From positions 1,936,154 to 2,000,153 of the forward strand of contig NZ_KI912266.1 in the NCBI RefSeq assembly GCF_000235425.2: a stretch of DNA of 64,000 bases, written 5' to 3'. Shown here piece after piece: positions 27,630 through 36,020 of the stretch. Source of the DNA: Pseudofrankia saprophytica (GTDB lineage: Bacteria; Actinomycetota; Actinomycetes; Frankiales; Frankiaceae). How positions within the stretch are numbered: position 1 is the stretch's first letter; the number at the start of each line of letters is the position of its first letter. The notes beneath the pieces were generated by a model. It was not told where the DNA came from, ran no database searches, and saw only the letters and a program-made list of their open reading frames with translations. Both the position numbers and the translations under genes were made by a program.

Positions 27630-27812
27630 GTCGTCCCCGCACGCGCGGGGATCTTCCCACGGTCGATGACGGCGACGGCTGGGGCGAGGCGTCGTCCCCG
27701 CACGCGCGGGGATCTTCCCACGGTCGATGACGGCGACGGCTGGGGCGAGGCGTCGTCCCCGCACGCGCGGGGATCTTCCCACGGTCGATGACGGCGACGG
27801 CTGGGGCGAGGC
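27630..27812 (+). repeat. Triplicated spacer-repeat unit in array 2
   Basis: Three consecutive 61-bp units carry the same 33-nt spacer (27658-27690, 27719-27751, 27780-27812). This suggests repeat-mediated expansion after acquisition. Confidence 0.95.
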
Positions 27813-30280
27813 GTCGTCCCCGCACGCGCGGGGATCTTCCGTCCTCCGGGTCTATCTCCCTGCCGCTGGCCCTGTCGTCCCCGCACGCGCGGGGATCTTC
27901 CCCCGAACGGCACCCGACCGGAGCGCCGGACTCAGTCGTCCCCGCACGCGCGGGGATCTTCCTGACAGCACGGGCGCGACTCCCCCGACCGGATCGTCGT
28001 CCCCGCACGCGCGGGGATCTTCCTTGGACACGGTCACCGCCGAGCATGTCGAGCGCGTCGTCCCCGCACGCGCGGGGATCTTCCGCGGTACGTGCCCACG
28101 CGTCGGGACGGCCGGGGGTCGTCCCCGCACGCGCGGGGATCTTCCGTCGTTCCCACCCAGCGTGTAGATCAGCAGATGGTCGTCCCCGCACGCGCGGGGA
28201 TCTTCCCTCGCCGGAGTCGACGACGGCCACCGAGACGCAGTCGTCCCCGCACGCGCGGGGATCTTCCCGACTTCCAGCCGGTCTCGCCACGGTCGTCAAC
28301 GTCGTCCCCGCACGCGCGGGGATCTTCCGCGGCACGCCACGCGTCTTGGCGAGTCTGTCTTGTCGTCCCCGCACGCGCGGGGCTCTTCCGGCCAGCGCGG
28401 CGCGCTGCACGGCGAGAGCCTGGTCGTCCCCGCACGCGCGGGGATCTTCCCGACGATGCGGCGCACGCCGCGGACGTAGAGACGTCGTCCCCGCACGCGC
28501 GGGGATCTTCCGTGCCACACCGTCGTCCACAGGCTGTGGATGCTGTCGTCCCCGCACGCGCGGGGATCTTCCCGCCGTACCGCACCGCGAGGGGCGCACC
28601 ACGATGTCGTCCCCGCACGCGCGGGGATCTTCCCGTGGCCGGGTCGATCATGCCGGCTTCCCATAGGTCGTCCCCGCACGCGCGGGGATCTTCCCATCTG
28701 GGCCGCGGCGCAGGCGGTGGCGACGGCGTCGTCCCCGCACGCGCGGGGATCTTCCCTGATCGTGCTCGCGATCGTCGCGCTGGCTGTCGTCGTCCCCGCA
28801 CGCGCGGGGATCTTCCGTTCAGCGCGGCGCCGAACGCGGCGAACACGGCGTCGTCCCCGCACGCGCGGGGATCTTCCCAGCGACAGCGCGAGCTGGTGAG
28901 CGCCGATCACGTCGTCCCCGCACGCGCGGGGATCTTCCTCCCCTACGGGGTAACGGAAAACGCCCCCACACGTCGTCCCCGCACGCGCGGGGATCTTCCG
29001 GTCGTCCACGCGCTGATCCTGGATACCGGCGCGTCGTCCCCGCACGCGCGGGGATCTTCCGTCGGTCAACCAGGTCGCAGCGGAGTTCCTGCAGTCGTCC
29101 CCGCACGCGCGGGGATCTTCCGCCGTCGGACCCGCGGGGCGATCGCGGGACGAAGTCGTCCCCGCACGCGCGGGGATCTTCCCTGCACGGCGCGGGCCCA
29201 CGACGCGGGGTCGTTGTCGTCCCCGCACGCGCGGGGATCTTCCTGCTTGACGTCGTTGTGGTTGGTTCCGATCTGGGTCGTCCCCGCACGCGCGGGGATC
29301 TTCCCGGGATCGAGTGGCCCCCGGGTAGCTGGCCGACGTCGTCCCCGCACGCGCGGGGATCTTCCGTCATCCGGGCCGCGCGGGCTGTCAAGCATCTCGT
29401 CGTCCCCGCACGCGCGGGGATCTTCCGAGCTCCTGCCTGCCGGCCGCGTCCCGGGTGACGTCGTCCCCGCACGCGCGGGGATCTTCCGTAGGGCCGCCGC
29501 AGGGCCAGCTCCTGAACTGTGTCGTCCCCGCACGCGCGGGGATCTTCCGCGCGGCGGGACCGAAGACATCACGCTGGAGATGTCGTCCCCGCACGCGCGG
29601 GGATCTTCTCTTCTTGACGGCGCCGAGGTGACTTGGTGAGCGGTCGTCCCCGCACGCGCGGGGATCTTCCAGCAGCGTGTAGTCGTAGCCACCGTCCTCC
29701 AGGGTCGTCCCCGCACGCGCGGGGATCTTCCCGAGTCCGCCGCTCCCGCGCCCTACCCGAACGGGTCGTCCCCGCACGCGCGGGGATCTTCCCCGAGCAG
29801 GTCGTCGTCCATCGGCTCCAGCTCGGTCGTCCCCGCACGCGCGGGGATCTTCCCCAGACCGAGATCTGGATCGGCTCGTACCAGGCGTCGTCCCCGCACG
29901 CGCGGGGATCTTCCCTCGCCCGGGGGCATCGTTGTCAGGTCGTCCTGGTCGTCCCCGCACGCGCGGCGATCTTCCCACCGTCAGGGCCGGCGGCGCGGGC
30001 GGGCAGGTGTCGTCCCCGCACGCGCGGGGATCTCCCGGCCGCTGTGGACACCGCAGGGCTCATACGCGCGTCGTCCCCGCACGCGCGGGGATCTTCCCGC
30101 CTACGCGAAGACGCTCGGCGTCGTCCCCTAGTCGTCCCCGCACGCGCGGGGATCTTCCCCTCCCAGACCACTGGGTCGGGGAGGAATACCAGTCGTCCCC
30201 GCACGCGCGGGGATCTTCCCACGGTCTACCTGCGGGCGTACGTCTACATCGCGTCGTCCCCGCACGCGCGGGGATCTTCC

Positions 30281-30816
30281 CGGCGGCGGCTTCCAATTGC
30301 CGGCAAGTGGAAGGTCCACTCGGAAATGGAAGATCGTCAGGGGAACCTATGGCGGGCGCCGGAGGCGCATCACCGGACAGCAAGTCTGGTAACCTTAAGT
30401 GTTCATTTAGTGACAGTAAACGGGTCGTGTCTGAAGGTTAAGTCGCAATTGACAACGTGACGGGCCTGTAGTCGACACCTACGCCCAGCCCGGGTGGCAT
30501 CGAGGGGGATGGGTGCCGGTATGGACTCGCGGCCGAGACCCGTCTCGCGGGGGCACGGTGCGGGTGGTGGGTGTTCGGGGGTGTCCGGGGCGGCTGAGGG
30601 CCGTGGCGGCCCCGTCGCGGGCGTGGGTAACGCCGGCCTCGGGGTCCTACCGATTGGGTGGCACGGTAGGCATCCGCCGGGTGTTGGCCGTCGGGGTGCG
30701 GGTGTGGAAGCGGGGCCGGGGCGCGGCCCGGTGTCGGGCCGCGCCCCGGTGGGTGCCTCATTGGCGGGTTGTCCCACCCCGCCCCCGGGGCTGTGGCGGC
30801 CCCGGTGGCGGGTGGT
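30281..30816. other. Region between array 2 and the mobile element
   Basis: The first 150 bp after the last repeat are much less GC-rich (TAACCTTAAGTGTTCATTTAG near 30390). A single CTGAAGGT element at 30431 resembles the 11-bp repeats at 33.3 and 35.1 kb. The rest is G-rich with no convincing gene. An integration border may lie here, but I found no tRNA or attachment repeat. Confidence 0.4.
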
Positions 30817-31068
30817 TCAGCTTGTCGGTGTTGGTGGTGTGCCGACGGGGTCGGGGCTGGCGTACAGCGCCCGCTGGCTGAGGTGGTAGCCGGTTTTCCA
30901 TTCGTCGAGGCAGGCGGGGCAGACGGTTGTCTGGTGCGGCTGGTCGTAGTCGTCGGGGGTGTCGGGGTTGGGTTCGGGGCAGCCGTCGGGGTAGTAGTCG
31001 ACGGTTGCGGGTTCGGGATTGTCCTCGTCTTTGGCCGTGACTATCACGACCAGCCTTTCCGTGGGCAT
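30817..31068 (-). CDS. Small zinc-finger-like hypothetical protein
   Basis: An 83-residue protein starting at ATG 31068 with AAGGGG eight bases upstream. The N-terminus is a short beta-like stretch (ERLVVIVTAKDED). The middle is acidic and Pro-rich (YYPDGCPEPNPDTPDDYD). The C-terminus has VCPACLDEWKTGYHLSQRALY. With the upstream GCP Cys, the CPAC pair could make a metal site, but only three Cys and two His are present, so this is uncertain. It is downstream of the leftward recombinase gene, at the presumed edge of the element. Function unknown. Confidence 0.65.
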   Translation of the reverse strand: MPTERLVVIVTAKDEDNPEPATVDYYPDGCPEPNPDTPDDYDQPHQTTVCPACLDEWKTGYHLSQRALYASPDPVGTPPTPTS

Positions 31069-31333
31069 GGAAAAACCCCTTCAAGGGTGTGGGTTCTTTG
31101 TCCGGCCGATAGGCCGGGTGTTCGTACGGTAAACACCGTCTATTTCGCGGTCAAGCGTCCTTCGGAAATTGAACGAAACTCTTTCCGGCGGGTCTTTTTC
31201 GAGTCTGTCAAATATCGGGCCGGCCGGGTGTTTTCCGTTTGTACGCCGGGTCCGGCCGTGTGTGGTGGTGGGCCGTGTCGCCGCCCGTGCGGGACCGGGC
31301 GCTGGTACGGGGCGGGCCGGGCCGGCTGGGAGG
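31069..31333. other. Promoter region before the small zinc-finger gene
   Basis: Lower GC content than the neighbouring genes. Contains the inverted element GGTGTT...AACACC near 31107-31128 overlapping ACGGT-AAAC-ACCGT, a possible operator. It also receives the 3' end of the recombinase transcript. No gene seen. Confidence 0.35.
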
Positions 31334-32806
31334 TTAGGACGCTTGGCCGGGTCGTGGGGTGCGGGGGATGAGGCGGGCGACGTTTTCGGCGATTTCGCGG
31401 GCGAGTTCGGGCAGGACGTGGGTGTAGGTGTCGGCGGTGATGGTGATCGAGGAGTGGCCGAGCAGTTCCTGGACGGTCTTCAGGTCGGCTCCGGCGGCGA
31501 GTGCGAGGGTGGCGGCGGCGTGTCGGAGGTCGTGGAGCCGGATCGGTGGCAGCCCGGCTTCGGCCTGCAGCGCGCGGAAGCGGTCGGAGACGTGGTCGGG
31601 GTTGAGGGATGTGCCGGTGTCGTCGACGAAGACGAGGCCGGTGTCGGGCCAGCTGGGTCCGGCTTCGAGGCGGCGGGCGTTCTGGTGGGTGCGGTGCTCG
31701 CGTAGCGCGCGGACGGTGCCGGCGTCCAGGGGGATTTGCCGGTCGCCCGCGTCGGACTTGGGTTTGCGGAGGTGGGTGGCGGGGCCTTCCTGGACGATCT
31801 GCCAGCGCACGGTCAGGGAGGCGTGGGCCAGGTCGAGGTCGGCCCAGTGCAGGCCGCATCCCTCACCGCGCCGCAGGCCCCGGTGGGCGATGAGGTGGAA
31901 CAGGGCGTATAGGTCGTCGGTGTCGGCGTGGTCGAGGAACGTTCCGATCTGGGTGGGCGTCCAGACCATGACCGGCGACGGGATGTCGCCGGTGGTCTGC
32001 CAGCGGGTGACCCGTTCGTCGGTCCACAGCAACGCCTTGGGTCGTTTCCCGGAGGGCAGTTCGACGTAGGAGGCGGGGTTGTGGGTGAGCAGGCCGACGC
32101 GGATCGCGTGGTTGAGCGCGGCGCGCAGGGTGGCGCGGATCCGCTGCTTGGACGCCGCCCCGATGATCCGCCGTCCGGCGAGTTCCTTCTTCTGCTCGGG
32201 GGTGCCGGTGGCGCGGATGCGTCCGATGGTGTCGTTGCGGGTGTCGATGGCGTCGAACATGTCGTCGAGGTGGGCGACGGTGAGCCGGTCCAGACGTAGG
32301 TGGCCGATCGCGGGGTTCAGGTGCAGGCGGATGTTCGCCGCATACCCAGCGGCCGTCGAGGTGCCGATCTTGCGGCGGCCGGACAGCCAGGTGGCGAGCC
32401 AGTCGGCGACGGTGATCGTCGGGTTGAGGTCCGCGCGCCGCTGGTAGCGGCGCCGGATGTCCTCCACCTCCGGCAGCGGCTGGTTCGCGCGCAGGGTTTC
32501 CAGGATGAGGTCGGCGATCCGCAGCCGGGTGGCGGTGTCGTCGGCATCCGCGACGGCGATCAGGTCACGGATGCGGCCGATCTCGGCTTCGGCTGCGGTC
32601 TGGCTGGTCAGGCCGCCCCGGCGGGCGAGCTGGCGGCGGCCGTCAGCCGACGGGGGCAGGTCGACCTGGTAGACCCAGGCCCCGTGGTCCGAGCGCCAGG
32701 CGCCGCCCTTGCGGCGTAGCTTCGGGCACCGGTTGCCGAGCTGGCGGCCGCCCGCGTCGCGGCAGCCGCACCGCTTGTAAATAGTCCCATCCATACGTCT
32801 CACCAT
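31334..32806 (-). CDS. Tyrosine recombinase (integrase)
   Basis: A 490-residue phage/ICE-type integrase that would insert and excise the element. The N-terminus has a Cys-rich segment (KRCGCRD...NRCPKL) seen in many actinobacterial integrases. A SAM-like core-binding domain follows (TVADWLATWLSGRRKIGTSTAAGYAANIRLHLNP). The catalytic domain is complete: the first Arg in HRGLRRGEG, H425-x-x-R428 (HDLRHA), H451 (LLGHSS) and Tyr461 (ADTYTH). The start is ATG 32806, or ATG 32794 which has GGTGAG just upstream. The excisionase gene lies about 90 bp upstream on the same strand. Its position next to array 2 suggests the element's left end is just left of it. Confidence 0.95.
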   Translation of the reverse strand: MVRRMDGTIYKRCGCRDAGGRQLGNRCPKLRRKGGAWRSDHGAWVYQVDLPPSADGRRQLARRGGLTSQTAAEAEIGRIRDLIAVADADDTATRLRIADLILETLRANQPLPEVEDIRRRYQRRADLNPTITVADWLATWLSGRRKIGTSTAAGYAANIRLHLNPAIGHLRLDRLTVAHLDDMFDAIDTRNDTIGRIRATGTPEQKKELAGRRIIGAASKQRIRATLRAALNHAIRVGLLTHNPASYVELPSGKRPKALLWTDERVTRWQTTGDIPSPVMVWTPTQIGTFLDHADTDDLYALFHLIAHRGLRRGEGCGLHWADLDLAHASLTVRWQIVQEGPATHLRKPKSDAGDRQIPLDAGTVRALREHRTHQNARRLEAGPSWPDTGLVFVDDTGTSLNPDHVSDRFRALQAEAGLPPIRLHDLRHAAATLALAAGADLKTVQELLGHSSITITADTYTHVLPELAREIAENVARLIPRTPRPGQAS

Positions 32807-32897
32807 TTCTAGGTGTGAAGGTGTTTCCCGCCGGTCGGAAAATCGGGCGGGTAATTGGTGTTTCCGGCGCCGATTTACGCTCGCCGCGTTTTTGCTG

Positions 32898-33119
32898 TCA
32901 AGCGGTCGGGTCGGTCTTCTCGTCGATGTGCAGGAAGGTGATGAGGTTGGCGGTCAGGATTCGGTAGCGGCCGGCGATGCGCAGCATCGGGACGGGGAAT
33001 TCGTTTCGGCGGGCGAGTTCGTAGCTTTTGCTGCGGCCGATGCCGAGGATTTCGCCGGCGGTGACGAGGTCGGTGGTGACGCCGAGGGCGCGGATGTCGG
33101 CGACCGTCCAGGGCTTCAT
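32898..33119 (-). CDS. Excisionase-like helix-turn-helix protein
   Basis: A 73-residue MerR/AlpA-type winged-helix protein of the kind that acts as recombination directionality factor beside integrases. The HTH is LVTAGEILGIGRSKSYELARRNEFPVPMLRIAGRYRILTANLITFL. The start was set at ATG 33119 with GGAG a few bases upstream; the longer frame before it is Pro/Arg-rich and not protein-like. It is cotranscribed with the integrase. Direct 11-bp repeats with a CTGAA core lie about 200 bp upstream (33314-33410) and are likely regulatory. Confidence 0.8.
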   Translation of the reverse strand: MKPWTVADIRALGVTTDLVTAGEILGIGRSKSYELARRNEFPVPMLRIAGRYRILTANLITFLHIDEKTDPTA

Positions 33120-33313
33120 GGCGCTCCATACCTGCGAGCGGGGACGCACGGCCGGCGCAGGGTCGGGCCGTGCCAGGGGGTCGCTGGGACGCGGGCGGCC
33201 CAACCCGCGCCAGGGCGCGGTCGTGCCCGGGGCGCGCCGGGCGGCGTGGGCCGGCCAGGCCGGCCCACGCGCCCCAGGGACGTGGCCGCCGCCGGGCTGG
33301 CGCGGAGGCCGCC

Positions 33314-33410
33314 TGCCTGAAGATGATCTGAAAGTGATCTGAATATGGTTGTGGGTGCAACCTCATTCAGATGACCTTCAGATAGCGATACGGCCGGGCT
33401 GCTATCTGAA
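33314..33410. repeat. 11-bp-spaced CTGAA repeats, site A
   Basis: Upstream of the excisionase gene. CTGAA occurs on the + strand at 33317, 33328 and 33339 (starts within a base), each 11 bp apart, inside units of the form GATCTGAAAGT. Two inverted copies (TTCAG) follow at 33366 and 33377, also 11 bp apart, then one + copy at about 33406. This arrangement is typical of operators bound by SARP/OmpR-type regulators as head-to-tail dimers. Confidence 0.7.
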
Positions 33411-33429
33411 TGTCCAGGCCAGCGGCGGT

Positions 33430-34353
33430 TCAGACAGGATCCGGCCGGCGGTCGAAGGACTCCTCGGCCCGCCCGTCGGGCCGAGGAGCGAGCGTTAGGA
33501 GGAGGACGTCCTCGTGCGCCAAGACGTGTAGAGGCCGTCCGGTCTGCCAGGCGGTGCGGGCGTTGTGCAGCGCGAAGAAGGTGGTGCGGGGCACGAGTCC
33601 GGTGTCGCGGAGGCCGGCGAGGAGGGCTTCGGCGCGGCCGGCGCGTACCAGTCCGCTGGCGGGTGCCCGTTCGGTGATGGCGCCGGGGAGGTCGATGAGT
33701 TCGCCGTCGTGGCGGTAGGGGCGCACGGTGACGGCGACGAGTCCGTCGGGGCGTAGGAGGGCGGCGGTGGCGGTGAGAATGGTGCTGAATCCGGTGAGCA
33801 GTTCGGGTAGGTCGCTGTGGGCGAGGTTTCCGCGGCGGGGCTGGCCGTAGTGGTAGTCGCGTTTGTGGACGCCGTTGTCGCGGTGGGCGTCGACCTGCCC
33901 GTGGGTGGCTTTCCCGTATGGCGGGCTGGTGAGTACCAGTGCGATGTTTCCCGTGGCGGGTCGGCCGTGTACGGCGGGAAACTGGGTGGCGAGAGTGGAT
34001 AGGTCGCGGGCGTCGCCGGTGAGCACGGTGGCGGTTCCGGTGGCGCCTTGGCTTGCCGCGTGGGTGATGTTGGCGCGGGCGACAGTTGCCCAGCGGGGTT
34101 CGTATTCGATGCCGAGGCCGTGGCGGCCGAGGTGGATGGCCTCGACCAACGTGGTGCCGATGCCGCACATCGGGTCGAGGACCAGGTCGCCCGGCCGGGT
34201 GAACGTGGCGATGAGCCGGGCGGCGAGCGCGGGCAGCATCTTCGCCGGGTGGGCGGTGGACGCGGGGGTGTACCGGTCCTTGCGCTGGACGCGGGGATGG
34301 TGCTGGGAGACGGGCCAGACCGTCAGCGGTGAGGGCACGATTGGCTCAGGCAC
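33430..34353 (-). CDS. DNA methyltransferase (N4/N6-type)
   Basis: A 307-residue class I SAM-dependent DNA methylase. SAM-binding motif I is DLVLDPMCGIGTTLVEAIHLG and the catalytic motif IV is VLTSPPYG (the SPPY form of N4-cytosine or N6-adenine enzymes). The start was placed at GTG 34353 with GGGAGG upstream, overlapping the end of the upstream gene by eight bases. The large frame before it is shadow. No restriction endonuclease is adjacent, so it could be a solitary methylase protecting the element from host restriction. It is translationally coupled to a degenerate paralogue. Confidence 0.85.
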   Translation of the reverse strand: MPEPIVPSPLTVWPVSQHHPRVQRKDRYTPASTAHPAKMLPALAARLIATFTRPGDLVLDPMCGIGTTLVEAIHLGRHGLGIEYEPRWATVARANITHAASQGATGTATVLTGDARDLSTLATQFPAVHGRPATGNIALVLTSPPYGKATHGQVDAHRDNGVHKRDYHYGQPRRGNLAHSDLPELLTGFSTILTATAALLRPDGLVAVTVRPYRHDGELIDLPGAITERAPASGLVRAGRAEALLAGLRDTGLVPRTTFFALHNARTAWQTGRPLHVLAHEDVLLLTLAPRPDGRAEESFDRRPDPV

Positions 34354-34900
34354 GGTGGCCTCCCGGGGTGGTGAAGACCGCAAGGTCGACATGAACGGCC
34401 GTGAGGAACTGACCGGCGGTGGTGCGGCTGGCGGGCGGGGGTGTGAGCGCGCCGCTGCTGATCGGGGTGGTGAGGGCGACGATGTGCTGTAGGTAGCGCA
34501 GCCCGGCTGCCCGGGCGGCGGCGATCGTCGCGGCGAGTGGGTCGAGCGGCCCGCTGGCCGGTGGGTGGACGGTGAGCAGGAACCCGCCGGGCCGCAGCTG
34601 TGCGGCGAGGCCGACGAACCGTGGCAGGAGCGTCGTCGGCGCGGTCGGGGTCGGGGTCGGGTGGTCGATGACCAGCCCTGCCGGGCCGCTCCACCCGGTC
34701 CGGGAGGTCGTCTCCGCGGTGTCGAGGGCATGGTGGCGGCGCTGCAGATAGCTCGCGGCGTCGGCGAGCCCGGCAGGCCCGCCGACGGTGAGGACGAGGT
34801 CCTCGGAACTGGTGAAGGTCGCGATAGCTCTGGCCGCCGCCGCCGGCGGCAACAGCCCGGGCTGGGTGGGGGTGGGGGTGGTCCAGACGGTGAGGGGCAC
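34346..34900 (-). CDS. Degenerate methyltransferase paralogue
   Basis: A roughly 185-codon product related to the following methylase. LTVWTTPTP matches its LTVW start, AARAIATFTSSEDLVL matches AARLIATFTRPGDLVL, QLRPGGFLLTVHP matches LLRPDGLVAVTVRP, and the C-terminus ends alike. The SAM motif DPMCG is replaced by TVGGPAG and there is no SPPY motif (LVIDHP stands instead), so methyl transfer is unlikely. It may be a target-recognition partner or regulatory subunit. The start is uncertain: GTG 34900 is homologous to the methylase start, but TTG codons further upstream follow a GGGAG site. Confidence 0.6.
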   Translation of the reverse strand: MPLTVWTTPTPTQPGLLPPAAAARAIATFTSSEDLVLTVGGPAGLADAASYLQRRHHALDTAETTSRTGWSGPAGLVIDHPTPTPTAPTTLLPRFVGLAAQLRPGGFLLTVHPPASGPLDPLAATIAAARAAGLRYLQHIVALTTPISSGALTPPPASRTTAGQFLTAVHVDLAVFTTPGGHRA

Positions 34901-35074
34901 GAGACGGGCGGGGTCGCCGAGCTCGGCCCAGTGCTGTGCTGGCAAGGGGAACAACGCTCCCAAGAGGGGCGGCGGAACGCCGAGCGTCGCGAACCCGAAT
35001 CCGAACGACAGGAAAGGGTGGGCGTGCGCAGGCGCCGCCTGGGTGCATGCACCGCGTATTGCAGCACGGGCTGT

Positions 35075-35236
35075 CTGAAGGTGATCTGAACCGCCACCTC
35101 CGCCCTTTGCGCCGATGAAATGGTGCAGTCCGGCCGTGATCTGAAGGTCATCTGAATGTGATCTGAAAGTCGCGACGTGTGCTGCCTGAAACCGCTGGTC
35201 CCGACAGATTCGGCTGTGGGTTGAGATCACCTTCAG
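35075..35236. repeat. 11-bp-spaced CTGAA repeats, site B
   Basis: In the divergent promoter between the methylase pair and the transfer genes. CTGAA starts at 35075 and 35086, then at 35141, 35152 and 35163 (three perfect 11-bp steps), again at 35186, and inverted TTCAG at 35232. The units match those of site A, suggesting one regulator controls excision, modification and transfer. Confidence 0.75.
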
Positions 35237-35294
35237 ATGGGGTGTGGCTTTCTGGGTCCCGTCAGTGTTCCCCACACGGATGGGACGTTGTGTG

Positions 35295-36020
35295 ATGACG
35301 ACGGAGACCGGTGACAGCTCAGCGTTGGATACCGCCGAGAAGTCGTTCCTTTGCCTGACCGAGACGCCACCGGGATTGTCGCTGGACGGCCGGGCGGTGC
35401 ACGCCGCCCTGCCGCAGCGGCAGGTGGGCCTACGCGAGCTGCGGGTGCTTCTCTCCCAGCCCGCGCTGCCCGTCCGGGCGCGCGACGCGGTCTGGAACGC
35501 GGTGCTTTCCGAGCGGGACGAGCCGGCGTGGCTGATCGGCGCGGCCGGGCTCGCGGTCGCGCCGCTGCGGCATATCGCGGCCGTACTGACCACTCCCGCC
35601 GTCGAGCGGGCGGATACGGAGGGTGAGGTACTGACCGGGTTCGTCGCCCAGGCCCGCCGGACGTCGCTACCGACCCGGGAGGCGCCCCTGCTGTGGGCGG
35701 GGCTGCGGGCCGGGCTGGCCCTGGCCGCCCAGGACGCCGCGCAGCTGGGATTTGGGGTGTGGCTGCCGGTGGTGGCGGCGATCCCGCCGTCGCCGTGGTG
35801 GCCCGGGCCGCGCCGGGTCCTCGACCAGGCGCAGCGGGCGGGGCTTGTGACCGAGGTGGAGCAGCGGCTGCTCGTCGAGACCCGGCTGGAGGGCCGGTCG
35901 CTGGCCGGGGTGGACCCAGATGCGGCTGAGGAGTTGGCGGTATGGCGGGCCAAGGCCGAGAGCCGGCTCGCCCAGGCGATCATCGAGGGCCGGTTCGCCC
36001 CGAAGGGCCTGCTCCGATGA
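35295..36020 (+). CDS. Hypothetical protein at the head of the transfer operon
   Basis: A 241-residue protein from ATG 35295 (an in-frame start 17 codons earlier lacks support). No family recognised. The N-terminal half reads LRELRVLLSQPALPVRARDAVWNAVLSERDEPAWLIGAAGLAVAPLRHIAAVL, helical and Ala/Leu-rich. The C-terminal half ends in a charged helical segment (DPDAAEELAVWRAKAESRLAQAIIEGRFAPKGLL). No signal or clear membrane helix. Its stop overlaps the start of the pilin gene (ATGA), so it is part of the transfer operon. It may be a cytoplasmic regulator or structural partner. Confidence 0.75.
   Translation: MTTETGDSSALDTAEKSFLCLTETPPGLSLDGRAVHAALPQRQVGLRELRVLLSQPALPVRARDAVWNAVLSERDEPAWLIGAAGLAVAPLRHIAAVLTTPAVERADTEGEVLTGFVAQARRTSLPTREAPLLWAGLRAGLALAAQDAAQLGFGVWLPVVAAIPPSPWWPGPRRVLDQAQRAGLVTEVEQRLLVETRLEGRSLAGVDPDAAEELAVWRAKAESRLAQAIIEGRFAPKGLLR

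Larger units (their letters stand above)
24276..30280 (+). CRISPR. CRISPR array 2 (type I-E; 99 repeats, 98 spacers)
   Basis: 28-nt repeats start every 61 nt with 33-nt spacers; one spacer (before 25556) is 32 nt. The repeat is like that of array 1 but has A at position 12 throughout. Variants are few and mostly leader-distal: 28362 (A-to-C in the 3' part), 29582 (last base T), 29948 (a G-to-C in the stem) and 30009 (ATCTCCC ending). Two spacers occur as a tandem pair of blocks (26776-27019) and one spacer occurs three times in a row (27658-27812). The array reads rightward, away from cas2. The count was made by listing all starts. Confidence 0.98.

Noticed and set aside
28511-28530. CGTCGTCC inside a spacer looking like an extra repeat start
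   Set aside because: It lacks the stem and 3' part of the repeat and the 61-bp spacing is kept without it.
24173-30460. Long frames across array 2
   Set aside because: Same reason: repeat-derived peptides, not genes.
30494-30889. Gly/Val-rich rightward frames after array 2
   Set aside because: Low-complexity shadow frames overlapping the better-supported leftward zinc-finger gene.
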